Notes: a model not told the origin generated them from the letters alone. A stretch of 64,000 nucleotides of DNA from Aphelidium insulamus (GCA_036784855.1 JAZDSV010000001.1:667501-731500); one strand, 5' to 3'; positions 35,865 to 48,348 are shown, counted from the stretch's first letter. Numbers and translations: made by a program.

Positions 35865-38018
35865 ATGAGCGACGACGCCTCCGCCAGCGCCGCAGCCGCC
35901 TCCAACTTCTCTTCGGATGTGGACGAAATTCTGGCCAAGGCTGCGGCAATGAACGCCATTGTCGCGCAGAGTGTGGCTGGTAATCGCGCTGCTACGAGGG
36001 ACGGTGACACCGCGCGTTCGGTTCAGCGGCGGCGCCATCGCTCCGAGGACGGTGGTACGGATACCACGCTGGCTGCATCCATGATGACCGTATCGGTGGC
36101 CACCGGGGAGGAGTGTGTCTGCTACCGTGTCATGCCTGCTGCTGTCGTCGCGCCAATGCATCTGCACTGCCAGCTGTGCCGCCGCGCCTTCACGCAGCTG
36201 TCCGTGGCTGCATTGATTGCCGTTTCCGATTCGCAGGTGCCGCCGCCGCCGCCGTCGCAAGTTGAACATTTGAATGTCGAGGTGGATCGTCTCCGTGCCG
36301 CGCTGGCTCAGCGGGATGCCGACGTGGACACCCTACGCCAGGACATGCACGCATTGTCCACCAAGCTGGTGCGGGAGGTGGAGAAGCGCGCAGAGCTCCA
36401 GGCCGAGCGTGACAAGATCAGCGAAGAGCTGGAGGAGCTGACACGCACCTTGTTCGAACAGGCCAACGTGCTGGTTGCCGGCGAGGCACGTCGGCGCCAC
36501 GAGACTGAGCTGTTGAAACAGTCGCTGCAGCAGCGTCTCGACGCCACCCAGCGCAAACTGCGATTCGAGCGCTATGCCGTGGTCCGTCTGCGCCGCCAGC
36601 TGTCCGATTATTGCGTCGCCACACTGCGCTCGCAGCAGGAAGTCGCGGCGGTTCGCGACCTGACATTCGATGTGATCACGTCGCCGCCGTCATCGCCTGA
36701 TGCTCACCCACTTCCTGCACTCCCGCTGGCATCGTTGGCAAAGGCTGATGCGGTGGTAGCGTCTGCGCCCGAGCTTGGACGAGTCGGGGCGGCTAGTGAG
36801 ACGGCTGTTGCTGCAGGCAAGCGGCCAGCGCGCCGGCGACCGCAAGTTATCGACAGCTTCACGTCGCTGGACGTGGATTTGCTGCCAGATCGTCGCTTCT
36901 ACGACGAGTTCCGGCTGCTGGTGGACCGCATGCGCTCTTTCCCCCTGAACAAGGCACCCGGCGCCATTCCGTTCTTGAAACACTTGCTGGACGAGCACGT
37001 GGAGCCGTGCGCCCGCCTGCCCCGCCTGTCTTCGCGAAAAATAATGGATGCGCTCATGAATGGCACAATGCGCGTCAATCGGGTCGAGTCGTGCCTCTCA
37101 TCCGACCCCGAGATATCCATTTCGCCGCGGTCCTCCAGTCCGGTTCGTGGCAGTCCCGCCCGGCCAGTCACGCCGCCCAATTCGGACGTGCACACATTCT
37201 CTCGCGCGTCGCAGCGAATATTTGCACCGCCATCTCCGCCGCGACCACCGTCATGGTTTGGCGGTGGAAACAGTGCCGCAATGTCGGGACCGGCTTTGTG
37301 TGGCGGATGTGGTCGCGAGGGCACATGCGAATTCCGCATCTCTATCGTGTCGTCAGATAGCGGGGGCACCCACGGCCACAATAACAGTGTTTCCAGCCTG
37401 CATGGTGGTGGTGGTGGTGGTGGCGGCCATGCCGCAATTGGCGTCACAACGTCCTCATTTTCATCAGCTTTGTCCGCCAAGCTGGACTTGGGCGGCAGTG
37501 CCGGCATTGCCGCGGCGCTGCATGGCTGCTGGTTGGACTCGGCGTGTCGTGACCGCCTGTACAGTGTGTGGCAGTTTTACAATTTTTTACGGCGCCTGCG
37601 AAGGCTTCGCGCTGCCCCGCGCACTGAAGATGATATCGGCTTGATCGTCAGACGGTCTAATGCAGCTGCAACTCAGAGCTGGGCTGATGATGCCGATGAT
37701 CCTCCGTTCAATTCAGATAGCGATTTGGATGACGATTATCTGCCACATGACGATGGTGAGAGTGATGATAGTGACGCCGAGGACACTATTCGTGACAAGC
37801 TGCATGGCCGTCGATACCGTCACAATGATGAAAATTCCGTGGACAGATTGTATGCTGAATTCCTGCGTCATTTGCGCCAAATGTTTTATGCTCGTATCGG
37901 CGTTATGTCGTATTTTATGCGGCTTGAGCAGCCGCCAAACCGGCTTCCTGGTGGAGCTGTAGACAGCAATCCTAGCAGCTCTTCAACAGCGCCAATAGTA
38001 TCGTCGGCAGAGTGTTAA
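35865..38018 (+). CDS. Sec2/Rabin8-type Rab exchange factor
   Basis: Single-exon 717-residue protein. The coiled coil at ~130-250 contains SEELEELTRTLFEQANVLVA, the hallmark of the Sec2 GEF domain that activates Sec4/Rab8 for exocytosis and, in ciliated cells, ciliary membrane delivery. Further on, IPFLKHLLDEHVEPCARLPR and CRDRLYSVWQFYNFLRRLRR match the conserved C-terminal half of Rabin8/GRAB proteins. Extra parts are an Ala/Ser N-terminus, Pro-rich and Gly-rich stretches and an acidic region (DDDYLPHDDGESDDSDAED). Lack of introns is unusual here. A ~60-residue stretch near residues 70-120 with several Cys may be an insert. Confidence 0.82.
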   Translation: MSDDASASAAAASNFSSDVDEILAKAAAMNAIVAQSVAGNRAATRDGDTARSVQRRRHRSEDGGTDTTLAASMMTVSVATGEECVCYRVMPAAVVAPMHLHCQLCRRAFTQLSVAALIAVSDSQVPPPPPSQVEHLNVEVDRLRAALAQRDADVDTLRQDMHALSTKLVREVEKRAELQAERDKISEELEELTRTLFEQANVLVAGEARRRHETELLKQSLQQRLDATQRKLRFERYAVVRLRRQLSDYCVATLRSQQEVAAVRDLTFDVITSPPSSPDAHPLPALPLASLAKADAVVASAPELGRVGAASETAVAAGKRPARRRPQVIDSFTSLDVDLLPDRRFYDEFRLLVDRMRSFPLNKAPGAIPFLKHLLDEHVEPCARLPRLSSRKIMDALMNGTMRVNRVESCLSSDPEISISPRSSSPVRGSPARPVTPPNSDVHTFSRASQRIFAPPSPPRPPSWFGGGNSAAMSGPALCGGCGREGTCEFRISIVSSDSGGTHGHNNSVSSLHGGGGGGGGHAAIGVTTSSFSSALSAKLDLGGSAGIAAALHGCWLDSACRDRLYSVWQFYNFLRRLRRLRAAPRTEDDIGLIVRRSNAAATQSWADDADDPPFNSDSDLDDDYLPHDDGESDDSDAEDTIRDKLHGRRYRHNDENSVDRLYAEFLRHLRQMFYARIGVMSYFMRLEQPPNRLPGGAVDSNPSSSSTAPIVSSAEC

Positions 38019-38119
38019 TACACATTCTTACATATTCTTGTAATTCTTTCTTGATGCAATCTGCATTCTTCGTTCTTCTTTTTCCTTGAAAGAATAATAG
38101 ATGCCTGAGAATTATCAAA

Positions 38120-38221
38120 GAAAGAAGGAGGAAAGAGATACAGAAGAAAGCACAAAATGCAGAAAGAAGAATGAAGAATGAAGAAGAGAAGAAAGTGAAA
38201 GAGGAAAGTGAAAATAAACAA
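38120..38221 (+). promoter_or_regulatory. Purine-rich 5' leader before PICOT
   Basis: A/G-rich tract (GAAAGAAGGAGGAAAGAG-type) running to the ATG, like the one before the TPR gene at 18362-18445. Confidence 0.45.
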
Positions 38222-39467
38222 ATGACCGCCGCATCCGCCGTGGTCGAGTGCACATCTGCAGCACAGTTCGCCGGGTTGCTGAAGCGCCATCCGATAGTCT
38301 TCATCAATTTCTGGGCAGAATGGGCCGCGCAGTGCACTCAGATGAACCAGCTTTTCGAGGGACTGGCGCGCAAGTATTCATCATCCATGCCGACACTTGC
38401 GTTCGTAAAGTGCGCGGCCGAAGACGTGCCGGAAGTCTCTGAAGCAGCTGATATTAGCGCGGTACCCACCGTGGTCGTGTTCAGGGTAGATTAGAATACA
38501 GTAGGCATACACCATGCTAAATCGATTAGCGTGGAAAGCTGGTCGATCGCGTCGATGGTGCAAACGCCCCAGCTGCCGGCAAGCTTGTAGAAAAGTACGC
38601 CACGATTGCCGAGTCGTTGGAGGATGATTTGGCGTTGGAAGAGGTGCCGGTGACAGTATCACTGAACTCTCAACGCACAACTGCTGATTCTGGGTCCGCG
38701 CCGCATGACATGCAGGCCCGTCTGCGACAACTAACCACTATGGCGCCATATGTGCTCTTCATGAAAGGTGCCTTCAGCAGTCGGAACGTATATATTCATT
38801 AGTCGCTCTTACGGTTACAGGCACCCCGACTGCACCGCAGTGTGGCTTTTCGCGGCGCATTGTTGCCGCACTGGACGGCGCTGGACTGCAGTACGCTCAC
38901 TTTGACATTTTGAGCGACGAGGGTGTGCGACAAGCACTCAAAAAGTTTGCCGACTGGCCAACGTATCCGCAGCTGTGGAAGGATGGACAGCTTGTGGGCG
39001 GCCTGGACATTGTGCAGGAAATGATCGTTGCTGGTGAGCTTGCTGCGACTAGCACCGAGGCGACTGCAGCGAAATCCATATCCCTGGACGACCGTTTGCG
39101 TGCCCTCACTCGCCGCTCGCCGCTAATGCTATTCATTAAAGGTATATCGTAAAGGTATTTCGTGGTCCCAACTGCGGTCCAACTAATTGTTACAGGATCA
39201 CCGGACGCACCTCGATGCGGATTTTCCCGGCAATTAATCGCACTGTTGGACGAGTTGGATCTGCCGCAACGATATGATTTCTTTGACATTCTGCAGGATG
39301 AAGAGGTGCGGCAGGGTCTGAAGGCATTCTCGCAGTGGCCGACATTCCCGCAAGTGTATGTGGGCGGAGAATTCGTGGGCGGTCTGGACATTGTCGCGGA
39401 AATGAATAGCAACGGGCAGCTGAAGCAGCTGCTCCTGGAAGCGTTTGTCGCCAAGACCGCGCCGTAA
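38222..39467 (+). CDS. GLRX3: Monothiol glutaredoxin-3 (PICOT), Trx plus two Grx domains
   Basis: Iron-sulfur chaperone of the cytosol and nucleus. The N-terminal thioredoxin-like domain has [14 protein letters not shown], keeping only one Cys as in PICOT. Two monothiol glutaredoxin domains follow with the cluster-binding CGFS motif in [11 protein letters not shown] and [11 protein letters not shown], each with a WPTYPQLW or WPTFPQVY loop and [18 protein letters not shown]. Introns are about 38488-38531, 38770-38821 and 39141-39196. Two Grx domains is the animal arrangement; yeast Grx3/4 have one. The start at 38222 is preceded by a purine tract; the upstream in-frame ATG 38171 would add a Lys/Glu stretch encoded by it. 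Confidence 0.92.
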
Positions 39468-39540
39468 ACGCATCAAGTTATGCGTTTGAGAATATTTACA
39501 TATTTACATACATTCATTAAACACCTGTGTGCCTGTGTAA

Positions 39541-42500
39541 ATGTCCAAGCTGCAATTGCTGGGCGAATTCCGGTCAGCCGGCGCCGAGTACGCGCGGCAT
39601 GCTGTACACCCCTTCGCGGACCCACATACTGTTGCTGGAGAGTACACCACCGCTCTCACGGCCGTCGACAATGATTGCAGCGACGATCCCACTGCGACGC
39701 AAGTATTATATGTTTATGCATTGACAGTGCGCCCCTGCTGACGTTTGTGTGGAAGCACCAGAGCACCGCCAGTAGATGAGTTGTATGTGCATGACGGCAG
39801 GACTGTAGTGTGGAGCCGCAACGGCATTGTTCAGGCTGCATATCACGATTCCGATTCCTCAGACACGGTTCAACAGGCGCTTTGGGTCTCGTTCCCAAAC
39901 TGCGGCCGGGCACTTGCAGTCGTGTCGACCTCCAGCATCCGCGTATACATTCATGGCACAAGCATGAAAGGTTCGCCCTCGTGCTCCGTACTCGCCTCGC
40001 ATCTCATCAACGTCGATTTTGACGTCGCGGGCGCATGGAATCTGCCCAACGTGGGACTGTTGGTACAGCGGAGGCATAATGATGAACGCTCCGCAGCAGG
40101 TGAACAAGCTACACTATACACGCTCGCACATCCGATGGACAGCTGGGTGCCCGTGCGCCGGTCTAATGTGCAGCAAAGTGTTCTGCTGCACGTACACTCC
40201 GACAACTCGCTCAACCTGATGCTGTTCTATGACAGACGATCTGGTTTACACAAAGTTGCGCGCTATCTAATCTACAAGGATGTAACGTCTGGACATTGCA
40301 CTGAGCCCGAGAACTACAATGCCAGTCACGTGGCGATAAATATTGTTCACACAGTGCGGCACTACAGGCATGTATATGGTGGGTATTTAGGATGATCTCA
40401 CATCTATGTAGTCCATCCCCAGCTAGTTCAAGCTTCATTTGCCATGATGACTGTGGACTGCCGGTTGTTTGCGTTTTTATGCGACCTTTCAGTACACTAC
40501 TTCAGCTTCCGATGGATGGAGCGCGTGACAGGTTGGAGTTTGGTCAAATTATTGTCCGTTCAGATGTGCACTGTGCCGTGCCGATTTATGCTACCAGCAC
40601 TAGGTTTGCTGACTTGATGGTTGTCGACATCACGGGCGAACTTGTGATTAGTCGAGGTGCAGCACTCCGAGTTGTTTGTACTATTCCCACGACAGTTGCG
40701 AGCAACCTTGTCCAGAAGAAAAATACTTCCAAGCGAGTTGTTAAAGAGAAACGTTTGCGGCGCGATAATCCAACTGGATTTCATCGAGCACTTGATGACG
40801 ATTGCCCACCTACAACTTCGCGAATTGTATCACTTTCCAACGCAGTGGGATCGAGTTTCAGTGCGACATTTGACACTGGAGTGACATTTCGACTGAGGAC
40901 GAATCTACTTCCTAGAACCTATCTGGTTCAAGAAGTATTCCGAACGCTGGAATCAACGCTGGCAGCGACACATTTTTCCAAATTCTGCTACAATTTTGCA
41001 CTTGTATGGGACGGTTCATCGAGGAGTGAGATCGACTCTTTGAACATCTGCATTTGTTATTGTACGTTGAACACCTTTGGCCACGTATTGGATTGTCGCA
41101 GTGAACAGACCGACTGGGAGTTCCTTGACGAACCAAAAATAACTAATTCAAGAATGATGCCATCCGGAACCGATGGTCGGGTTGCGAAATTTCCTCGTGA
41201 AGCTGCGTTCCAAATTATTGATGGGCTTCATCGACTGCACGAAAATCTTTTGTTACTTGCTTGTGGTTTGGTACACGCTAAAGTGCTGGCAAAAATGTTA
41301 ACTCCGATCGCCTCTGCAATTGGATTCGCTGGACTTTTCGAGCACTATTCCCGGATACATGGATATACTGAGCTCGGCAGCGATGATACACGATCCCAAG
41401 CGCCCGGTATGGGCATGAAGTGCGACAATAGTAATGCTTAATATGCCTAGATTTGACGCTTGCGATATTTAGCGTCATTGAAAGTTTGCGTGTGAGAACC
41501 CTGCACGATAAATCAGTTCACTTGCCCAAGACTTGTCTGGACGAAACTCGTGTCATCTTGAATGCATATTCAGGATATCTCGATTCATCAGTAGGGGATA
41601 ATTTGGAAGCTCCCTTGGCACGCCTTGTGGAAGGCGGGTTCAAATATTCGACCGAGCTTCTTAAATTTGAACCGTTCGTGACGGCTCCACTTTACCACAC
41701 GATGGATATGTGTCGTAGCGATCCTAGGCTTCAATTAAGCTCCGGAACATTGGCACTCATTGGTAGATTGTTGCTCTAAATTTATTGGTAGAGTGACATT
41801 ATAGGTAGGAAAGGATTCGAATTCGACCGGGAATGCCACGTTGTTGCAACGTGCGATACGGCAAAGTCGCCGCTAGAAAATGAAATAACCTCATTGTTAT
41901 TTTCTGGTGATATGCGTGTTCGAGAAGCCGAAAATATGATTTCTCTTAAGTTTCCGATTTTAATTCACGAGCAATTCAGTTCGAGGTATAGTTGTTTTAT
42001 TCGACCTTGACATGCCAGCTCACGATATAGGCAAGAAGTCGCTCACGATCCCCAGCTATATTCTCTGGCTGCCGCTGCAAAGATCTTTGCAAAACCGTTC
42101 GGAATTTCTTTGATACACTGCGGATTATTAGATCCACCCGCTAATCAACGTCTTCGTATTCAAGAATGTACGCTTTCCTTCAAAGTCGGTCAAAGTCTGG
42201 TGCAAATTGAACGCACAAGCATGCCGGCAGAGTCATATTCATGGATGGATTTCTTCGCAGGAACTGCAGCAGGTAAGCCCTGTTTCGGCTTACGTTCATT
42301 TGACATTGTTAGCGTTGTCGATCAACCCTGCATGTTCAAAACTTGATGGATCGTGGATTGTGTTTAACCGACCGTCTGAAGCATCCGACCGTCATGCTGG
42401 CTTCATATTTGGTTTGGGCTTAAATAAGCATTTAAGCAAAATCAGCCGATACCATTCTTTCGAGTACTTGAATGCGAAACACGATCTTACCACTGTCGGC

Positions 42501-44645
42501 CTGCTGCTCGGGCTGGCCAGTGTTAACGTGGGTTCTTCAAGTGATCATGTGACGAAGTTGGTCAGCATACATTTGCCGCCATTGCTGCCACCAGAATCGG
42601 CAGACTTGAACTTATCATCGACGGTACAGACGGCAGCAATGGCAAGTCTTGGACTCCTATTCATGGGTACAATGCATCGTCGTACGATCGAAATTGCACT
42701 TTCTGAGATCGGTCGCACTTTGCTCTTAGTATCGGATGCCGCTACTGCAGTTGTCGACGATTATGCGTTAAGCGCAGGATTCGCGCTTGGATTTGTGACA
42801 CTGGGTCGTGGTCAAGAGATCAATAATGAGCGGGAGATTTTGAAACAGCTGGAAAAGTATATAGTAGGCGGTACGCTGCTACCAGCTACTCGAAATGTGA
42901 TCAATAAGGCGGCACATAGTACTGCATTGGGACAACAAGGTGGCAGACATCATCCCGGTGATGTTTTTGATACCGATGTGACGGCACCAGCAGCGATTAT
43001 GGCGCTAACTCTGATGTACTTGCGGACGAGGGACAGAAGAGCGATTGAACTTGTTAAAATTCCAACCTCCATAAAGGAATTGGAACTGCTGACATCGCCA
43101 GACGTTATAACACTGCTCATGGTGGCACAATGTCTCATTGACTGGGATGGGATTACCCCGAGCGAGAATTGGATGGAGTCACAATGTCCCGAATTCTTGA
43201 AAGCAACTGCTGCTTCCATGAAGGAAAAGTCGAAGCGCCAGTATCCCCAGCACCAGCTTCTCGCACAGGCATATCTTGCGATAGTTTCCGGCGTTTGTTT
43301 TTCTGTGGGTATTAAATACGCTGGAACTAATGATCCCTTTGCTACATCTTTCCTGATGAACTACTTCGATTTGCTGTACTCGGGCGTCATTGGAGCCGAT
43401 GTAACGTTAAGCACAAAATTCACAAGGTTCTCTGCGCGTCAGACCATCAATGTCGTAATTACGGCAGCATCAATGGTTTGTGCTGGCAGCGGCAACATCG
43501 AAGTTATGCGCCGAGTACGATACCTCTACGGCAGAAAGCTGTTGGACAGTACACTCGGAGATCAGATTGTGTCGCACATGGCGTTAGGATTGTTGTTTCT
43601 CGGAGGGGGGAAACTGACGTTGTCTAATGACATGAGATCCGTTGCCGCACTTCTCTGTGCATTCTACCCGCGCCAACCATCAAGCTTATCCGACCGGCAT
43701 TGTCATTTTGCGCCGCTGCGATTTGTTTGGGCCCTTGCCGTCAAGTCTCGTTGCTTGTTGACAGTTGATTTGCACACTAGTCGAATAGTTTCGGTTCCGG
43801 TAAAGATCACGGCAAGAAGCGGTGATAACGAATCAATTACTACACCTTGCGCCTTGCCATTAACTCCACAACTCAGTCATGTTGAGCTTGCCGTCAATTC
43901 GTCAAGCTATTGGCCACTAGTGTTGGATTCTCGCAATATTAGCAGTTCGACAGAGTTGAACACTTTACCTTTGCAGAGAAAGGCGTTGGTACGTTTTATT
44001 GTGCACAAAATTGCAACTAAATAGTGGCAGCTTGGATCGCTAGAGTATGACTCTAGCTGTAGAATGTTTGAAAAGTTCTTTATTGCTTCCACAGCGGGCG
44101 TGAAACAAGGTTTTGCTGCCGAGAGCAGAGCAATATTCATCAACGTCAGAAAATCACCCCGATTTGAGTCGTTGTCCTTCATTACAATGGCTCGAAGGAT
44201 TATTAGCTCGAAAGGAGCGTCATTAAACTTGGTGGAGCTGCAGTTGGCGCGCTTTATGATAGAAACGCTTGAAGTATTTACATTCACTCGATCGGATCAT
44301 ATGCTGATCGAATCCGCCAAGTACACACTGCAACAAACGGCACGAAAAATGGCGAGCGACCCCGCAATTTCATGGGCAACTAGCTTCATTTTAGGACATG
44401 GGATGATGCCCACGCGCAAAGAACTTCCGTCTGGACCGGCTTATCGTAATTGTGTTGAGTCGGCTTTGCGCCTGATTGCGATCACCGCCGTACCGCGACG
44501 CTCGCAAATTCGATCATGGGCGAAAGAACAGAACTGCGCCGCTGATCAAATACAAGACAGGATTGCGGCAGGATATATTAACACTTGGGAGTGCACGCTT
44601 CCATTTGTGAAATGTGCGTTGGTACATCACGGTATCAAGGAATAA
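39541..44645 (+). CDS. APC1: Anaphase-promoting complex subunit 1
   Basis: Largest scaffold subunit of the APC/C cell-cycle ubiquitin ligase. The N-terminal beta-propeller region includes DELYVHDGRTVVWS, VSTSSIRVYIHG and TLYTLAHPMDSWVPV. The C-terminal half has the Rpn2-like PC repeats: RHAGFIFGLGLNKHLSKIS, LTTVGLLLGLASVNVGSS, AMASLGLLFMGTMHRRT, SAGFALGFVTLGRGQE. Introns include 39699-39761, which requires a GC donor (GCAAGT), and others near 40380, 40480, 41450, 41790, 41990, 42030, 42280, 42320 and 44030. The two long frames at 42207-44024 and 44064-44645 make the C-terminal toroid. It starts only 73 bp after PICOT and converges on RPN12 (50 bp). Confidence 0.9.
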
Positions 44646-44695
44646 AAAACATAGTTAGTCGATCTTTTTGCAGAAACACGCTACTTGCAACGCTT

Positions 44696-45840
44696 CTAGA
44701 CAATTCGCTCCAGTTCTCGAGCGTAGCCCAGGAATTTCATCATCAGAGCTTCAGACGGAATACTACGCTCGTCGGAAGTACTTTCCGCGGTAAAATACAC
44801 CTTCTTCTCGGCCACATTGACATTCCAATTACGCTACAACATGTAAGAAGCAGCATGCAAGAACAAGAACCTTATAATGCAAGAACCAACCGCTTTGGCA
44901 AAGAGCAGCAAATCATTGGTATTGGAAAAGTAGAGCAGGCCAGACGCATCCTGGATCGGAAGCGATGTATAACTCTTTTCCTGGCACGACGCGATTTCTC
45001 CACTACAATGTTACGACAATGGTCCACAACAGAGAGAACCCAACACACACCGAATAGTCTCCATCAGCACGTCCATGAAGAACAGATATTCGTCCGCGGG
45101 AACTTCTTTGCGCGCCGTCCACACCTTGTGCATGACAAAACAGTTGGCGCAGACAGCAACACAATAACACACCTTGTTGTAACGACCTTCCATGATCCAC
45201 TGCTCAAGCTGCACCGGATGCTTGATATAGATATTGGAATGGAGCTGTGCAGCGTCAATGAGCTCCAGCTGCGTGTGGAAATCGGCAATGCGGTTCTGTG
45301 AGAGAAGGCGCAGCAAGTTCAGACCCAGCAGGGGATACATCCGCTGGGACACGGGTATCCCGTCTCTGACGCGCATTAGTACAAACTCCATACAGCCAGC
45401 ACACATACTTGTGGTCAAAGTAGTAGGGCTGCAGCTGGGCGATGGCACGCGCAAACGAGTCGGTGTCCCTGCTACGAATGGCAAGTTGGGCGCCCAGCTC
45501 CAGGATCTCGCCTAGCACACATGATGGCGGGAAGCATACCATACTGGTACATATTCCACACACATATGCATCCACCTACGGGCTATCAAGGTCTCTTTCG
45601 GATCTGCCTTGCCAGCTTCCTTGGTAGCCAGGAAACCCAACTGTGCCAGCTCAACCTGCGACGAGTTAGCCGCCATCATTACCGTAGCCACACATTATCG
45701 ACGAGGCGGCGCACCTTCGCCTTGGCAAGAAGTGCAGAGCACTGCTGCAGGTTTGGCTTGGCAGCGCTCAGCTCCTTCTTTAACTGCTCGTAGGTGGCGA
45801 CGGCTTGTTGCAGCACGGCGCTGCGGTTCGCTTCCGCCAT
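44696..45840 (-). CDS. RPN12: 26S proteasome regulatory subunit RPN12
   Basis: Lid subunit of the 19S particle (PSMD8). Start MAEANRSAVLQQAVATYEQL; EILELGAQLAIRSRDTDSF; PYYFDHK; then LLGLNLLRLLSQNRIADFHT, HSNIYIKHPVQLEQWIMEGR and DEYLFFMDVLMETIR. The C-terminal winged-helix end reads FLGYARELERIV, as in the family. About five short introns. The order of motifs is complete, so the gene appears functional. Confidence 0.92.
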
Positions 45841-45883
45841 GTTAATTTGCCTGATAGTAATGTGCTCGATGAGTTCTATATCA

Positions 45884-45889
45884 CACACA

Positions 45890-45936
<47 letters not shown>

Positions 45937-45941
45937 CATAT
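45884..45941. repeat. (CA)n(TA)n(TG)n near-palindromic microsatellite
   Basis: CA run, then TA run, then TG run, nearly self-complementary, in the spacer upstream of the RPN12 start. It could extrude as a hairpin or cruciform. Confidence 0.85.
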
Positions 45942-46001
45942 AGTAACTTGTAAGCATGGGATGAAGAGCAGTCTATTGTTGTCGACTCTCCCGCACCAAT
46001 G

Positions 46002-46673
46002 TTACTCTTCTTTGACGTGCATACCGCTTGCAGTCCCATCTTTCATGCCAGACGTGTCATCCAGATAAGTCACTGCTTTGTCCAGCATGTCGGGGTCAGA
46101 CGCCACAATGCGTTCCATTTCCCGCGCTTCATTCCGGCGATTATTTGCCGAGTGTTTCAACGACGTGTTGAATTGCGCCTCGGTCGGCATGCGGTACGTA
46201 CCACCCACTATATCCCATCTGCCACGCGCATAGATTAGTTGCATGCACATCATTGCACCATATGTAGTGCAAGTAAATCAATTATAAACACTTGCAGTGT
46301 GAAATACTGTCCATAGTTGTAATTGAAGTAGAGATGGTGCAGCGTGTGATTAGCAGCACCATTAATCCACTTGTTGCGCGACATGTAGCCACCTGGACGT
46401 ATATGTATATTAGTAGTAGGATAAACAAATACAAATGATTTCACTGCGCACCGTCATGGATAGACACGGTCCACAGGTTGACAAACAGGAATAGAGAGAG
46501 GTAAAGTACTTTGTGCATCGGAAACAGATAGACAAAGAGGTGGTACGGCACGGACTGCAGGTAGCCATCTAGCGGATGGAATGCATGTGATGCGAACGGA
46601 GTTGGAACAATCCATCTGTGGTGCAGCTGCATACACAGTTGAGAACAAATTTACTTGACTTAATTTTTGTGTA

Positions 46674-46717
<44 letters not shown>

Positions 46718-47244
46718 TAGATTATAGACACACCTTGTGCAGGGGAGCGTAGAGCAGGCGATGGTGGAGAGCACGGTGGATCCAGTAGATCATCATGTCG
46801 GTGAAGAAGAGGAAAAACACCACCGACCCTGCCAAGTACAGCCAGCCACCACTCTGCTCGTCCACGCGCGAGTAGAGCCGACTGTGTCCCCGTACCTCGC
46901 CCACAAACCACGGCACGGTCATCAGCGTGACGGGTAGAAAACTCTTGACGGCCACGGCAATTTCTTGCCGGATCTGTGAGAGATCACTGAGACTCCACTG
47001 GGCGGTGAGGCAGGCGCACCTGGCCGCGAAGAAACTTTGGGTGCTGCATCTGGTTGCGGTCATACAGCACGTAGTAGGAGAAGCCGGCCATGGCAAAGTA
47101 GAACAGGTGCGCATAGGCCAGCACGATGCCAAACAGGGACAGCGTCTGCCGCACAATGTGGTCGCGGCCCAGCGGTATCGGCATGACCGAGGCATACACC
47201 CCGTCCAGCGCATAACGGTCCGCGTAGTCCAGCACAATGTCCAT
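46002..47244 (-). CDS. ERG3: Sterol C5-desaturase (lathosterol oxidase, ERG3-like)
   Basis: ER membrane di-iron enzyme of the fatty-acid hydroxylase superfamily that puts the C5-6 double bond into sterols. Histidine clusters: HRALHH (after [11 protein letters not shown]), [18 protein letters not shown] and [18 protein letters not shown]. The last is characteristic of ERG3/SC5D and is followed by WDIVGGTYR. Hydrophobic segments [18 protein letters not shown] and [13 protein letters not shown] span the membrane. Four or five introns, one containing an (AT)n run at 46675-46714. Divergent from the chalcone-isomerase-like gene (99 bp). Confidence 0.92.
46675..46714. repeat. (TA)n microsatellite in ERG3-like intron
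   Basis: About 19 TA units, placed between the exons coding the second and first histidine boxes. Confidence 0.85.
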
Positions 47245-47343
47245 GCGGTGTGTGTAGGTATGGGTGGTATGGGTGTGTGTGCCTGTGAGAGGGCGTGAGA
47301 GTGTGTGTATGTGCCTGGCGCAAGACAGTCACGGACACACGGA

Positions 47344-48156
47344 ATGGCGGCGGCGCGATGTTTGGGTGTGGCGGCTGGCATAATGCTGGCCCCGCCGACA
47401 CTACACGCACTGGGCGGCTGGAGAGCGGTGCGCTGCGACACTAGCCCTATCGGTACCGGAGCACCGGGCATCACACGCGGTGTGGACTACGCAGCGTTGG
47501 AGAAGCTGGGAGCACCCGTCAAGGCCGCGTTTCCGCCCTCTCTGCCGCCCAGCTACACACTGCGCGCACTGGGTGTCCGTCGCGTCACCTGGTTCCAGTT
47601 CCACACGTACGCCATGGGCGTGTACAAGCGTGGCGACGAGGGCGACACCACTTTGCCGGCCGTCCTGCTGCGACTGGTGCCCACGCGCGCCACCAATGGG
47701 CAGCACCTGCGCAATGCATTCACGCGCCTGCTTCTCACCCATGCCGAGTCGTCGTGCAGCCGCCCAACGCCCGCAGAGCTTGGCGGGGAGACTATACAGA
47801 AGACGGCGGCCACCGTCGCCGCCAAGGACGCGTGCATCCAAGAGTTCGTGTCGTGGTTTCCCGTGGCCACGCTGCTGGAGGGACAACCACTAGATATATA
47901 CTGCGGGCCGGGGAGAGTTGCCGGTACAGCGGATGGTGGTAGTGGTGGTGTGGACAGCGGGCCTGCGAATACAGTGGCGGTGCTGCAAATGTACACTGTC
48001 GGTGGGCGTCTGCTGGGCGCAATGGGCTCAGACAGTACCGGCGCCGAGTGGCTGATGCACGCGCTGCTCACGCTGTACTCTGTAGAGCCGGGGCTGGACG
48101 CCGCCAACGAGCTCATTCCCGGCATGGCAGCGCAGTTGGCTTTTGTGGCGGCGTGA
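47344..48156 (+). CDS. Chalcone-isomerase-like protein (AIM18/AIM46 type)
   Basis: About 270 residues, single exon. The N-terminus (MAAARCLGVAAGIMLAPP) is a likely mitochondrial signal or membrane anchor. The chalcone-isomerase fold signature LRALGVRRVTWFQFHTYAMG is clear, followed by RNAFTRLLLTHAES-like helices and a C-terminal YTVGGRLLGAMGSDSTGAEW. Fungal relatives (Aim18, Aim46) are mitochondrial proteins that bind fatty acids or heme rather than isomerise flavonoids. A Gly/Ser loop interrupts the domain near residue 200. ATG 47344 is the first in frame; the codon further up is GTG. Confidence 0.8.
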   Translation: MAAARCLGVAAGIMLAPPTLHALGGWRAVRCDTSPIGTGAPGITRGVDYAALEKLGAPVKAAFPPSLPPSYTLRALGVRRVTWFQFHTYAMGVYKRGDEGDTTLPAVLLRLVPTRATNGQHLRNAFTRLLLTHAESSCSRPTPAELGGETIQKTAATVAAKDACIQEFVSWFPVATLLEGQPLDIYCGPGRVAGTADGGSGGVDSGPANTVAVLQMYTVGGRLLGAMGSDSTGAEWLMHALLTLYSVEPGLDAANELIPGMAAQLAFVAA

Positions 48157-48348
48157 CTGCAATACACGCGGTATATACATATGCATCCATATTATAATGT
48201 ACCCCTCCCTGTCTGTGTGTGCTCATAGTAGTATGCGCAACTACTTTCGCTGGCTCTGGCACAACAGACCTCGGTTCTGACAGATCCCGTCGCGGTCGCA
48301 CACCTGCTACAAACCGTCAGTTCACTACTCCGTGTCTACATACGCAGT

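Noticed and set aside
41800-41850. tRNA-like GGATTCGAATTCGACC
   Set aside because: Lies within the APC1 coding region and lacks the other arms of a tRNA.
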